NCBI GenBank assembly: GCA_963931865.1 | Contig: OZ007509.1 | Coordinates: 15,408,483 to 15,472,482, forward strand | DNA length: 64,000 nucleotides | Direction of reading: 5' to 3' | Source: Axinella damicornis | Taxonomy: Eukaryota; Porifera; Demospongiae; Axinellida; Axinellidae | Part shown: positions 47,240 to 60,148 of the stretch, piece by piece | How the letters are laid out: each line of letters opens with the position of its first letter | How positions within the stretch are numbered: the first letter of the stretch is position 1 | Translations under genes and position numbers: made by a program | Notes under the pieces: model-generated | The model's input: only the letters and a program-made list of their open reading frames with translations | What the model was told of the DNA's origin: nothing | The model's database searches: none

Positions 47240-47450
47240 TCGATTCAGCAGGAACGTCTGGCAGACCCTTCATCAGATCCTTGTAGATGAATGTGCATGC
47301 ATGGGTGTATGTGTGTGTGTGAGTATGTGTGTGTTGAGCATGTGTGGTGTGTCGGGTGTGGTGTGTTAGTGTGTGTGTGGGTGGGTACCGAACACCAGGA
47401 TAAAGGTCACCGGAATGTGGGTCTGAATTATTCAATACCCTGCACTAGGA
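47240..47450 (-). pseudogene. Gene X remnants: exons e and b mosaic
   Basis: Here exon g (47189-47067) is directly preceded by the exon e piece (CTFIYKDLMKGLPD), then a GT stretch and an exon b piece; compare 27060-27300. Confidence 0.6.
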
Positions 47451-47727
47451 ATAATCACAGAAACTACAATTAACATCACAACTATTCTGTCATGCCGAGA
47501 GCTCACTTCAGCCAGCCAAAATGCCCACACACTAGATAAATCAGCTTGCAACCTGTTACTATCAATGCTGAGAACTCATTTCCTTCCATCACTGGTGGGT
47601 GCAGCTTCACTGGTTACATTTGTAATGCATGCCACCATCCCATGACTGGTGTGTCCTCGTCCCCAAATATGGTAATACACTATCAGTCATCAAGCCACCA
47701 GTTTTGACAAAATATCACACCAGTACA

Positions 47728-49770
47728 ACTCACCAGTGGATCTCTGCCACAGAGCACAGAACTTGTCCCGAGCTGATATCAGGGCTCCCTAGGTTGGCAT
47801 TTAATGCTCTTCTATCACATACTGGTCTCTCTGGAATCGTGGGGCTCGGAAGTTAATTCTCTTCATGTTGAGAGCTTGCTTCAGCCAGTCAAAATGCCCA
47901 CGCACTAGTAAAATCAGCTTGCAACATGCTACTATCAATGCTGAGAACTCACTATTTCGTTCCGTCGCTGGTGGGTGTGGCTTCACTGGTTGTTCAAGTC
48001 TGTCTTATGCTGTGATATGGGACCAGCCATTGCACACAAACTCACATCCCATGGAGGATTGGGATGCAAGCAAAATCCACCAGTAACATTTTCTCTGTAC
48101 ATTTGTAATGCATGCCACCGTCACATGACTGCATGGTGTGTCCTCATCCCCATATTTGGTAATACACTATCAATCATCAAGCCACCAGTTTTGACAAAGT
48201 ATCACAATCACGTTTACACACACCTGTGCAACTCACCAGTGGGTTTCTGTCAACCTTGTCCAGGCTATACACTCCTATCACACACTGGTCCGTAGGTTGG
48301 CCTTCAAGTGCTTTCCTATATATCACAAACCGGTTGGTCTCTGGAATCGTGGGCTCCAGCTGGGAAGTTAGTCCTCTTCATGTTGACAGCCAGTCAAAAT
48401 GCCCATAAGTCTAGCTGCTACTAACAGTGCTGAGAACTCTTTTCTGGTCTGTCACTGGTGGGTGCGGCTTCACTGGCTGGTCTTGTGCTGTGCCATGGGA
48501 CCAGCCATTTCCTGAGTGAGGGGAACAGGACATGCAGTGAACACAAACTCTGTACAGTACATGATGTCATTTTCATCGCAAACAAAAACCTATCCATTAA
48601 CATTGAAAACACTATTCTCTGGAAGATTCATACTACGTACATACCATCCCATGACTGGAGGATTGGATTGATTATGTCATTTTCAATCAGAAAATCCATC
48701 TGCATGATATAACTAACAATTATTGCAAACACTATTCTTGGGTCACATCAAATTCTGCAGCACCTACCACTGGTTTCTCTACTCATGTGGTTGTTAGGCC
48801 AGCCCTAGCCTCATTCCCAGGCCCGAGAAAAGGAGGAGAAAAGGGCCTGGTTTCCACTGTCCAACAATGTCATCCCCAAATAATATTATGGTATTGCACT
48901 AGCTATCCGGTGAACTTTTCCCCAGCCAGTGGTTTTGACAAAGCATCACATGCTGATGCATGCACTTGTACAAACTCACAACTCACCAGCAGGGTTTCAT
49001 CCACAGAGCACTGTAGCTACTTGTCCAGGGCTGATCTCATGCAGGGATCGGTAGGTTGGACTTTGATTGCTCTCCTTCCACACCTGATTCTCAGGCTGGT
49101 CTCTCTGGGATCGTGGAACTCCAGTTCAGAAGTTACTTCTCTTGATCGATGCTGGCAGCTTGCTTCAGCCAGTCAAACCGTCCATGACATTAGTAAAATG
49201 CAGCTTGCAACCTGGTGCTATCAATGCCAAGAACTCCTTTCGGCCGTCAATGGTGGTCTTGTGCTGTGATGAGGACCAGCCATTTCCTGAGTGAGGGAGA
49301 GGGAAACTGTGTTGGTACAGGACATGTAGTGAACAAACAAACTCAGTGCAGTAGCTACTACAGGTCAGGAGGCTACCACATTATATCACACACCAGGAGC
49401 CCATAACAAGAACGGGCTCCTGTGCTATGCTCCTGCACATACGTAAGCAAGTCCAGCCATGTCTTCCCAAATATGGGCATTACACCATCACTGTTCCCCC
49501 ATTTCCCATTTCCTGTGGTTTTGACAATCACATCACCTGTATATACAAACTCACAACTCACCAGTGGGTTTTCATCCTGGCTGTGTAGGTTGGAGGTCCT
49601 CTCTTTCCACTTCTGTCTACACCAAAATACTCAGGCTGGTCTTGCTGGAATTGTAACTGGGAAGGCGAATCTCTCGATGCTGCGAGTTTAAACTTGTTTC
49701 AGCCAGTCAAATTTACATAGCACTAGTAAACGAAGCTTGTAGGCCAGGTCTATCAATGCAGAGAACGTCC
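47728..49770 (-). pseudogene. Array of degenerate Death-domain exons
   Basis: Four repeats of the exon 1 end, each keeping a GTGAGTTG-like donor: about 47985-47729, 48470-48235, 49255-49000 and 49770-49560. The first reads FSALIVACCKLILLVRGHFDWLKQAL, then FQRDQ, then a SALDKF-like motif in another frame. All have stops or frame changes. Spacers carry similar text (CATCCCATGACTGG...). This looks like tandem duplication of one exon plus intron. Confidence 0.6.
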
Positions 49771-49913
49771 TTAAATCATGTTCAAAATTATAAGCTCTAA
49801 ATGCTGGAACTAGCTATACAGTGTATATAGTAGTCAAGAGGTAGGCATTTGGATATGACAGTGTACAGCATAGTAGACTAACAAAAGGAGATCCGTACAA
49901 GGGAATAGTCATG

Positions 49914-52900
49914 TCAGTAAGGCAGCAGCTCCAACAACACTGCTGTCAGCTTCTTGGAGATCAGGTGAGGTAGCTAACTCTGATTGGTCAGGTGGTGCCG
50001 GGGTTCCTTTCAGCTCCTAGGGTTGATACATGAATACATACTAATTCCTGTAGTATACTAGGAATATGTACTAGGTATATGCGCCTTGCGCACGTGAGCA
50101 TAATCATTAGGCATGGCCTCATGGAGTAGGCCATGCGTACTTATAGCAGGTGCTGTAAGAAGATGGCCAAAGAAGAATTTGCTGATGTAAGTAAGCTAAG
50201 TAGTGCTCCTTATGCTATCTCAGCTAGGCAAGCTGCTGGCCTCTCCGCACTGGCCGCTCATGTACACAAACTACAAACAGAATGAGACACATAATTAACT
50301 ATACACTTACTAGGGGCATTCTCCAGGCAGTAGTTCCAACACCACTCTCGTCAGCTTGAGATGAGGTAGCTAACTCTGTTTGGTCAGGTAGTGTCTGGGT
50401 TCCTCTCATACCTGACAGCTCCTAGGATGGTGACGTACACGAGGAAAGGGGATGAAACAAGTTGGTCTGTGACCACTTACAGTCACAGCACAGACTGCTA
50501 CATATGTATATGTAGAACTGAGCATGTCATTAGTCCGGTTCCTGGGGCCCTGGAATGGAATGCAGTTGGTACGATGAGCACATTCTTGAGGTGAGGCTGG
50601 TATGCAAGCTAATTAGCGAGGGAGGAGTCTGTTCCTGGTGATGGATGGCACCCGTGTTGAATTGTCGGTGTAAACTTTGAGTCTTGAAATTGGTATAAAC
50701 TTTGAAAATTGGGCAGAAAACTAGACCTGGCACTGAGGTCTCAATACTGTTGACCTACACGACATGCACCACACACTGAGATATTCACAAACTGCACTGA
50801 ATTTCAAATGGTCAGCAACACCTGCACTCACACACACACACACACACTCACCAGTGGGTTTCTGCCACAGAACACACTGTACTTGTCCAGGGCTGATCTC
50901 AGGGCTCTGTAGGTTGGAGTTTGAGTGTTCTCCTTCCACACCAGAAACACATGCTTACACTGATAACCAGGCTGGTCTCGCTGGAGCTTGATACTGTCAA
51001 TACTGAATAATTGCTTCAAATGGTCAACCTTTGTGTGGGCAGTTTTGCTCACTACATCAAAGAATGTCTCAGGTACAATTTCCTCGGAATGCTCCTCTGC
51101 GAATAACACTCTGAGCATTTCTAAACTGAAGCAGAAGTATGGCTCAAAATGAAGCAGCTGTTCAACTTCAACCATTGTCTTGCCAGGCTGACTAACCAAA
51201 ACAGACTCATCGTCAACTAAAGCTTCTGCAAGTTCAGAAAGGGAATACAACTGGAGTGAGGAAAGGGAAGTTGGTGTGGTCAAGGATCCGGGGTGGATCA
51301 GTGATTCCTTCATTGTAACGACAGGGCTGAGTTCTTCCCTAGTCTCCAGGATGCATTTGATGACCTGACTACGATGCTTAACACAGTCCATTTCCCTGCC
51401 GGTGAGACAGCTGATTGTGAGGGAGACTACTGTGTTCTGTTCAGTCACTTCCACTGTGGTCTCAACCCCCTTCCTGTTAAGCCAGCATATTCCATTCTTC
51501 CACACACAGCATCTTCTCTCCAGTACAGGGGAGGTTTGGACTTCATGTGTGTTGTCTGGAGACATAGCAAAGGAGAAAGCTAGTCGAATGAGCAACACGT
51601 GTAAGAACTGGGGTGTGAGGAACTGGTGGGGCTGACTGCACTGAAGAATCCACCCACACCTGTAGGAGGGTGTCTCAATGGCTGCACTGGCTTCACTAGG
51701 TCTCTCCTCACTTACGAGGGCCGGGAAGAAGAAGAACCTCTCCACAGGACCACAGCTACATCTGAAGTGTCTGGTAGTGATCAGGGAGACCTCGGACTCT
51801 GAGATTTCCTGGCAGAACTCCAGATGTCGCAAGAAGGCAACCACCAAGTCTGGGTCTCGCTTTGGGAATACTTCCCTCACCTTCGAAAACGGAACAATCC
51901 CCGTGCTGTTTGCAATATTGTGATGCTGCTTAAAATTATCAGGAGCAAAGATCGTGCCATTCACCTCTGACAGCAGTACTGCCTTATCAATGACCACCCA
52001 GCTGTCCTCCACCTTCCTGGCATTCCTCAGGAAGAGGAACTGACCTTTGTCACTCAGTGTTGTCAGGTGCTGGGACAATTCACAAGCGTTGGTAGGTAGA
52101 AACTCTCTGTCCTCAACTTCGAGTGCAAAGGAATCCTCACCTCGTTCTTGCCATATAAGCCACTGAAGCTCAGAGACAGTGCATGCAAGTTTACCAGCTA
52201 GCCTGGAGCAAATGAAGGCAAAGAGAAGGTGGACTGCAAAATCAACTCGAAAGGTTTGTCGAAACTTGCTACAGCATTCAGCAACTATCTTGCTTATCCT
52301 GGTGAGGCCGCCTGATGCAAGTTTGCGACAATCAAGGATAACAACTTCACTAAACTTAGATGAAGCTTCTGAATGTGCAAGAGCTTTCATAGCGTCTGAG
52401 GATTTCACTTCAGGTTTCTCCTCTGTAACCTCATCTGCATGACTAAACACAGCAACTATTAGCGGCTTACCAGCACTGGTGCAGCAGTTGGCAATAAAAG
52501 AGTTCCAGTACTGCAGTTGGCGAACAATGCCTTCTTTGCTCTGGTTTAGGCTGACGACCACTAGGAACATGCTAGCTGAGGAAGACACCAGGTTTCTCAG
52601 CAGAGCAGCATGGCTGGAGTAGTACTGGTACTGACCTGCCATGTCATAGATCACAATTGGACCTAACCTCCTGCTCTCAACACTAACAGGAACAATACCA
52701 GCCGTCAGCGGTTCAACGCCATCTTTAGAAATATTCCTCCACTGGCCAGCAAATGAGCCAAAGAAGCTGGTGATTTCATTCTCAATGACTTTGACTAGAG
52801 TACTTTTTCCAGCAGCATGGTTTCCTAGCACAAAGATTTTGAAGGCTGCTTCTAGTGGATACTCTGTCCGACACCTCTTGAATATTTCAAGTAGGGGACG

Positions 52901-53686
52901 ATGCTGGCAGTATTCCATAACTGAGTTGACTAGTTTGAGGGGAGGGATACGAGACAAGAGAAACATAAATACATCAGGTTCCTCCAGGTACACTGTTGCC
53001 AAATGTAGTGGAGTGTAACCATAAGTATCTTTACTTCTGAATGGATCACAGTGGCACTCCTCCACAAGACACTTTACCACGTCCAGTTTCCCACTCTCAC
53101 ATGCCTGATGGAGTGGAGTTCTACCCTCCAGGTCACGACATGTTGGATCACAATGCTGGTCAACAACGAGAAGCCTAACTATGTCCAGTTTCCCACTCCT
53201 ACAAGCACAGTGCAGTGGAGTGTCACCCTGCCACCCACGACATGTTGGATCACAATGCTGGTCAACAACAAGAAACCTGACAATGTCCAGTTTCCCACTG
53301 CTGCAAGCACAGTACAGTGGAGTCTCACCACCGAACCCACGACATGCTGGATCACAATGCCGGTCAACAACAAGAAACCTCACAATGTCTATATTTCCAT
53401 TCCACAGACAAGCATGGTGTAGTGGAGTGTATGACCACACGTTTTCGAGGTGTGCATCACAGTGGTACTTCTCTACTAACTGTCTACTCACGTCATACCA
53501 CCCATACCTGCATGCGTAGTGCAGGAGGGAGGAGCCACGATCGTCACTGTATTGACCTAACCGCCTCACTTGCTCGGGGTGGGGGTATCGAGACAGCAAT
53601 CTCAGGGCTCCTTCCTCGTTAGTGCCAGAGGACACAGGATCTCGAAAGCATCGACGCAAATTTTCTTGGTCAACAATGTCGCTCAT
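49914..53686 (-). CDS. Gene E: ankyrin-Roc-COR-Death protein
   Basis: Exon 1 (53686-50852) is 945 intact codons from MSDIVDQENLRR to RNPL: six ankyrin repeats (about 55-250), P-loop GNHAAGKST (288-296), DMAGQ, FSHAD, LDCRK, COR-like region and Death domain. It ends in phase 0 at CTG|GTGAGTG beside a short CA array. Exon 2 is either 50354-50311 (LTRVVLELLPGECP, open, needs another exon) or the terminal exon 49949-49914 (LTAVLLELLPY then TGA); both have AAG acceptors and supply the last Death-domain helix. Probably cytosolic GTPase signalling. The best candidate in the window for a complete, unbroken member. Alternative use of the two exons is inference. Confidence 0.85.
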
Positions 53687-54946
53687 TCTCTCTCTCTGTG
53701 TTAGGCGGTTATTAGGGAAGTCCAGTGAATTAGCCACGCCCACATACCGCAGTTCGCATGAGCTAATCACAGCATGTGGGCGGGGCTGCAGTAATAAGAT
53801 GTCTGTATTCTCGGAACTAGACCCCGTGCGAAGGGTCTGGTTCCGAGACTAAGCTGTCAGGTCAATAAGTCTGGCATTGTATACGCAACAAAAAGTGGAT
53901 ATTGATTGCATGGTTCAGCAGGAAATACAATGCCATACTTTAAGTATGGGTAATGGGCACATGTGCCCTGGCCCTAACTAGCCTTGTTCCCAGGCTCCTC
54001 CCCCTGTGTGCACTGACGAAATGTCCCCAGGCCTCCACCCAACCCGATTTTTCTCCATGGCTGTGAGCTGGCGGAGGCCTGGGAACTAGGCTAGGACCAT
54101 AGACTATGGCTGGACCAATTATTGGGCAATAATAACTTTTTGGTGAGAAAATCCTGCTTCGTAAATAAAGTTCATCATCATAATTATCAGCATGACTAAA
54201 GCAGGGATGCCAAGGTCCTCATTATAAAATGAGGGTCATTTGAGCTGTGTAACGGATCAAAAGACAGGGAAAAATTAATGCTAATGCTAGTCACTTCCGT
54301 ATAAATTTGGCCATTAAGTGTTTCAACATGGGTATTGGTAAAGTACGTACTTTAAGGGACACACCTTCGCATTCAGCACCTGACTTGGTTCCAGCCATGC
54401 CAGGCCCTATATACCCTTACCCATCACCCTACTTCCTGCCGGACCAATAACTAACTAAAGTGCCATGGAGTGTCACCGTGGGTTGTATTATGCGTATGTG
54501 TAGATTTTGTCCGGTGCATGGACGAAATCCACTAGCTATAGCTGATGATGTCTGGTCAGAATCCACTAGCTGATGATGTCTGGTCAGATACCGTCGGAAC
54601 TTCAGCCCCGCCCACAACTGCATGTGGGTCGATCGGGCTAGCACTTGAACCATGCAACATGGGCTGCTTCTGACCATGATGTCTGGAACTGTATGCAACA
54701 ATGAAACGGAAGACTAGGATGTGGCAATAATTGAAAGTGCGGACAGAAAAAATTTGCTACGCAAACATCAATAAAGTTAGCTGCTTCTGGGTAGGACAAG
54801 AACTTGAAGGGATTTGTAGACTTTCATGAACTGCAGGAGACAGAAAACAGACCATGACTATAAAACTTTCTCTTGCATGACTGTGATTGTCCTACAACTT
54901 TTCGAAGTATCTATGTCCCTACTGTATGGAATGGGACCGTCCCCAC
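53687..54946. other. 5' flank of gene E and intergenic
   Basis: Contains the inverted CACGCCCACATA / CATGTGGGCGGGGCTG pair (about 53736-53790), a palindrome near 53810-53850 (CTCGGAACTAGACC / GGTCTGGTTCCGAG), a TAGCCTC-family MITE (53979-54093) and a stretch repeated from 25300-25885. No gene. Confidence 0.5.
53979..54093. mobile_element. TAGCCTC-family MITE
   Basis: Ends TAGCCTTGTTCCCAGGC / GGCCTGGGAACTAGGCTA; no clear duplication. Confidence 0.7.
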
Positions 54947-55485
54947 CTGTTTGGAGTGGAAGTGGTGGCTGTATTCTCCGTGGGTGTCCCTGTACTTGAT
55001 ACTGACAGTGGCCCTCCTCTCACTGCAACTGATTTCAGAGATGCAGTCGTTCCACAGCCGTGAGGAGATCTTCTCGTCCGGGAAACGGCGGAGAATGAGT
55101 GCTTCATCTGTGATCTGGAGTGTGTATGCATGTGCATGTGTACACATCAAGCTACAGTACCGTGTGTTGAATCTCCTGATCACATAAAATATTCAGAGGA
55201 TTGTGCTGACAATAATTATCATGTGGAAAACGTCAGGTAAACGAAAAATTGAATTAATAGCCATCTAATTTTTTCGTCAAGAAAAGTGGTCTGGCCAAAA
55301 CCAGACCAGCCGGACCGGTTCCACCCGCCCTGAATAATCACACCACAGAGCTGTGTTCTTACCTGCAGTTTGTACACAGGTGCAATCATGTTGACACCAT
55401 AGTGTACAATGTAGGAGATGTTGGGGTGGATCTCGCTGTACAGAGCCAGGAGACCAAGGTCACTCAGGTCAACCTCAGTGGAGGT
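54947..55485 (-). pseudogene. Gene X fragment: exons g and h, acceptor lost
   Basis: Exon h 55114-54947 is intact. Exon g 55485-55363 has its acceptor changed: CTCACAC|ACC instead of CTCACAG|ACC, so AG is lost. Exon f is missing; a CT-rich tract stands in its place. Confidence 0.65.
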
Positions 55486-55579
55486 GTGTGAGGGAGTGTA
55501 ATTCAGACATGTAGGAAACAAATCAACTGACGTCTTCTGTCCAAATGGGTGCAATGAATCCACATTTGTATTACAGCTA

Positions 55580-55920
55580 CATCTGTTCAAATCTGTCCCT
55601 CCTCCCAACACCACTTCTCCCTCCTTTCCTACCTCCCACCCACTCCTCCATCTCACCCACACACTCCTCCCTCCCACGCCCTTCCTCCCACCCACTCCAT
55701 CTCACCCACCCACTCCCTTCCAACCTCCCACCCACGCCTCCCTCCCACCCACTCCTCCCTCCCACCCACTCCTTCCTTCCTACCTCCCACCCACTCCTCC
55801 CTCCCTCCCACCCACCCACTCCTCCCTCCCACCCACTCCTCCTCTGCATCACCACCCACCCAAACAAACAAAGAAGCATCCACCCACCCCACCCACCGGC
55901 CCCCTCCCTCCCTCACATTC
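55580..55920. repeat. CCCACTCCTCCCT pyrimidine tract
   Basis: Imperfect tandem units of about 13-17 bp, almost all C and T on the plus strand. Shorter versions lie at 9945-10060 and 26495-26630 at the same place in the other gene X copies. Confidence 0.85.
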
Positions 55921-56039
55921 TGTGGTGTCGTGTGATGTCATGTGGTGTCATGTGATGCTGTGGTGTGACTCAATTAATGTCATATAGTGTTGTGTATAAG
56001 TGTGGATCACCTGTAAAGTTTGTTGCATCCCAGGTAGCT

Positions 56040-56310
56040 CCTATTCATGTCCACAGTTGACAAAGAGACCATTCCAGAACAGCCGATTCAGCAAGAATGT
56101 CTGGCAGACCCTTCATCAGATCCTTGTAGATGAATGTGCATGCATGGGCGTGTATGTGAGTGTATGTGTGTGTGTGAGTGTGTGTTGAGCATGTGTGGTG
56201 TGTCGGGTGTGGTGTGTTAGTGTGTGTGTGGGTGGGTACCGAACACCATGCAGGATAAAGGTCACCGGAATGTGGGATGAATTACTCAATACCCTGCACC
56301 AGGAATAAAC
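56040..56310 (-). pseudogene. Gene X remnants: exons e and b mosaic
   Basis: Exon e pieces (about 56035-56140), GT-rich stretch, exon b piece (about 56280-56310); third copy of the mosaic. Confidence 0.6.
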
Positions 56311-57705
56311 ACAGAAACTACAATTGACAACACAACTATTCTGTCATGCCGAGAGCTCACTTCAGCCAGTCAAAATGCTCACACACTAGATAAATCAGCT
56401 TGCAACCTGTTACTATCAATGCTGAGAACTCATTTCCTTCCATCACTGGTGGGTGCAGCTTCACTGGTTACATTTGTAATGCATGCCACCATCCCATGAC
56501 TGGTGTGTCCTCGTCCCCAAATATGGTAATACACTATCAGTCATCAAGCCACCAGTTTTGACAAAATATCACACCAGTACAACTCACCAGTGGATCTCTG
56601 CCACAGAGCACAGAACTTGTCCAGAGCTGATATCAGGGCTCCCTAGGTTGGCCTTTAATGCTCTCCTATCACATACTGGTCTCTCTGGAATTGTGGGGCT
56701 CAGAAGTTAATTCTCTTCATGTTGAGAGCTTGCTTCAGCCAGTCAAAATGCCCACGCACTAGTAAAATCAGCTTGCAACCTGTTACTATCAATGCTGAGA
56801 ACTCATTATTCGTTCCGTCGCTGGTGGGTGTGGCTTCACTGGTTGTTCAAGTCTGTCTTATGCTGTGATATGGGACCAGCCATTTCCTGTGTAAGTGGGA
56901 AACTATAGCTACAGGACATGCAGTGAGCACACAAACTCACATCCCATGGAGGATTGGGATGCAAACAAAATCCACCAGTAACATTTTCTCTGTACATTTG
57001 TAATGCATGCCACCGTCACATGACTGCATGGTGTGTCCTCATCCCCATATTTGGTAATACACTATCAATTCAAGCCACCAGTTTTGACAAAGTATCACAA
57101 TCACGTTTACACACACCTGTGCAACTCACCAGTGGGTTTCTGTCAACCTTGTCCAGGCTATACACTCCTATCATACACTGGTCCGTAGGTTGGCCTTCGA
57201 GTGCTTTCCTATCACAAACTGGTCTCTCTGGAATCGTGGGGCTCCAGCTGGGAAGTTAGTCCTCTTCATGTTGACAGCCAGTCAAATGCCCATAAGTCTA
57301 GCTGCTACTAACAGTGCTGAGAACTCTTTTACAGTCTGTCACTGGTGGGTGCGGCTTCACTGGCTGGACAAGTTTTGTCCTCTGCTGTGCCATGGGACCA
57401 GCCATTTCCTGGGTACAGGACATGTAGTGAACACACAAACTCTGTACAGTACATGATGCCATTTTCACTGCAAACAAAAACCTATCCATTAACACTATTC
57501 TCTAGAAGATTCATACATTGTAATGCAGCACATACTACGTACATACCATCCCATGACTGGAGGATTGGAATGATTGTCATTTTCAATCAGAAAATCCATC
57601 TGCATGGTATAACTTATAATTATAGCAAACACTATTCTTAGGTCACATCAAATTCTGCTGCACATACCACTGGTTTCTCTACTCATGTGGTTGTTAGGCC
57701 AGCCC

Positions 57706-58211
57706 TAGCCTCATTCCCAGGCCCGAGAAAAGGAGGAGAAAGGGCCTGGTTCCCACTGTTTGCGCATGCACGTAATGTATTCATAAGGGGGAGGGTGCAG
57801 ATGACATCTTCGTAGTCACACAGTTGAGCGTGTGACGCTTTCTATTCTTTGACACAACCACAATTTACACTGCCACCAGCAACACACTTACCTGTAAACG
57901 GAAGAATCTGGTAGCATACTGACTCCACCCGGTCAGTACGACGGTAGCCACATGTATCTTTCAATTGCAGGTCACTGTTCTAGCTCAAATTCAGGAGCAC
58001 CTTGCCACCTGAGGGCATAGGAGAGAGCAGCACGATCGAGAGCTGTCGTAATGCACGCCACAGGCCGGGATATCCGCTTTGACGTCACAAGTGTACAAAC
58101 ATAATCGAATGCCTGCAGTGCCGGTGGAATTCCACCGCAATTTAGCGCACGTACAAATAGTGGAAACCAGGCCCTTTTCTTCTCCCTGTTTTGGGCCAGG
58201 GAACGAGGCTA
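57706..58211. mobile_element. 506 bp TAGCCTC-family element with about 50 bp TIRs
   Basis: TAGCCTCATTCCCAGGCC... and ...GGCCAGGGAACGAGGCTA ends, inverted for about 50 bp, with GGCCAGCCC duplicated at both flanks. The paralogous site at about 48807-48860 retains only the outer ends. Confidence 0.75.
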
Positions 58212-58895
58212 TAGGCCAGCCCCATCCCATGACTGGTGTGTCCAACAATGTCATCCCCAAATATGGTAGTGCACTATCAGTGAACGTTTCAGCCAATGGT
58301 TTTGATAAAGCATCACATGTTGCATGCACTTGTACAAACTCACAACTCACCAGCTGCAGTGGGTTTCACCCACAGAGCACACTATTTGTCCAGGGCTGAC
58401 CTCATGCAGGGATCTGTAAGTCGGACTTTGATTGCTCTCCTTCCACATCTGATACTCAGGCTGGTCTCATTGGGATTGTGGAACTCCAGTTCGGAAGTTA
58501 CTTCTCTTGATCGATGCTGACAGCTTGCTTCAGCCAGTCAAACGGTCCATGGCACTAGCAAAACACAGCTTGCAACCTTGTGCTATCAATGCCAAGAACT
58601 CATTTCGGCCGTCACTGGTGGGTATTCACTTAGAAGAATGATCCAATTTGTCTTGTGCTGTGATGAGGACCAGCCATTTCCTGAGAGGGAAACTGTGTTG
58701 GTACAGGACATGTAGTGAACACACAAATAACTCTGTACAGTAACTAATACAGGTCAAGAATGGGCTCGGGCACACACATAAGCAGGTCCAGCAATGTCTT
58801 CCCAAATATGGGCATTACACATCCCCATTTCCTGTGGTTTTGACAATCACATCACCTGTACAAACTCACAACTGGTTTACATCCTAGGTTGGATG

Positions 58896-59039
58896 TAGCC
58901 TCTTCCCAGGCCTACCCCGTTTTTTCTGTTCTTCGGTGTTTTGCTAATACATGGTTTTCGCCGCCCTTCCGCATCTGTGTATTATTGTCAACGGAAACCA
59001 AAGAACAGAAAAAACAGGGTAGGCCTGGGAACGAGGCTA
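58896..59039. mobile_element. TAGCCTC-family MITE with 9 bp duplication
   Basis: Inverted ends of about 35 bp (including CCTACCCTGTTTTTTCTGTTCTT-like text) and flanks GGTTGGATG on both sides. Confidence 0.85.
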
Positions 59040-60148
59040 GGTTGGATGTCCTCTCCTTCCACTTCAGTCAAAATAGGGATGAGATATTGATATCACTAGC
59101 GGCCAGGAACAGTGCAGCTCACAATCTAACTAACACAATAACTAACTGAATTTTACCCAGGCATTCACGCAGTCCAGCATGCCCGGGCCTGAAACCACCT
59201 ATGACCATGACTGGTGCTTCCTCATCCACAAATATGGTAATACACTATCACCTAACACTCACATCAACGCTTCCTGGCCACTGGGTTCGATAAGTATCAT
59301 ACTGTACAACTCACCAGCAGGGTTTCTATCACTGTATATACTGGGTCCAGGGCTGATATCAGGGCTACGTTTGAGTGCTCTCCTATCACATATATAACGG
59401 TTGATCTCTGTGGGGCTCCAGTTGGGAAGTTAAATCTCTTGATGCTGAGAGCTTGCTTCAGGCAGTCAGAATGTCCATGGCACTAGTTCAACCTGGTGTC
59501 ATAATTCTCATTCTAGTCCGTCACTGACGGTGCGGCTTCACTGTGTCATGGAACCAGCCATTTCAGCCCGAGGGGAAAACTGTGTAGGCACAGAGGATGA
59601 GATCAAAGAAAAATTCATCCAGTAACACTGAAACACTTCTTAGAACACCTGTACGTCGGCTTATGTGGTTGCTCATCCCCAAATATGGTAATACATCAGT
59701 CATCAAAATTCCTGACTACTGTTTGTGACATGCATATGTTGCATGTACCTGCACAAACTCACAACTCACCAGGTAACCTCCTGACTTGAAGTGAAGCCAC
59801 ACGCACCAATGATAGACCAGAAATGACTGCGAAATTCTCAGCATTGACAGCACCAGGCTGCAAGTGACATGAACATATTGAGTCAATGACTGTCTGAAAC
59901 AAGCTCTCAGCATCAGACAGCATTAATTTCCCAGTTGGGCTGGAGTCCCATAATTACAGACAGACTAGCCTCAAAGGCCAACCTGGCAGAGCTCCAACAT
60001 CCGAGTTGAGCTTGTCACAAGTAGACATACACACATGCTACAGACTATATAGAGTGAGGTAGACATATCCTCCTCCAACTCACACTGCACAGAATGACAT
60101 GATGTAGTACCTCACAGTTCTGTGGTGGGCTGGCTGCTGGCTACAGTA

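Larger units (their letters stand above)
43805..47240. repeat. Segmental duplication, copy 2 (partner 6378-9890)
   Basis: Collinear with copy 1, including a tRNA/5S-like composite (45113-45362), rhodanese fragment (46080-46530, minus) and gene X exon g (47189-47067, splice sites intact). Differences are small indels and substitutions. Confidence 0.85.
56585..59890 (-). pseudogene. Second array of degenerate Death-domain exons
   Basis: Repeats at about 56840-56588, 57350-57127, 58610-58345, 59520-59310 and a weak one at 59890-59770, each with donor-like GTGAGTT and broken frames. The first three correspond to 47.7, 48.2 and 49.0 kb in order, so the array itself was duplicated. Confidence 0.55.
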
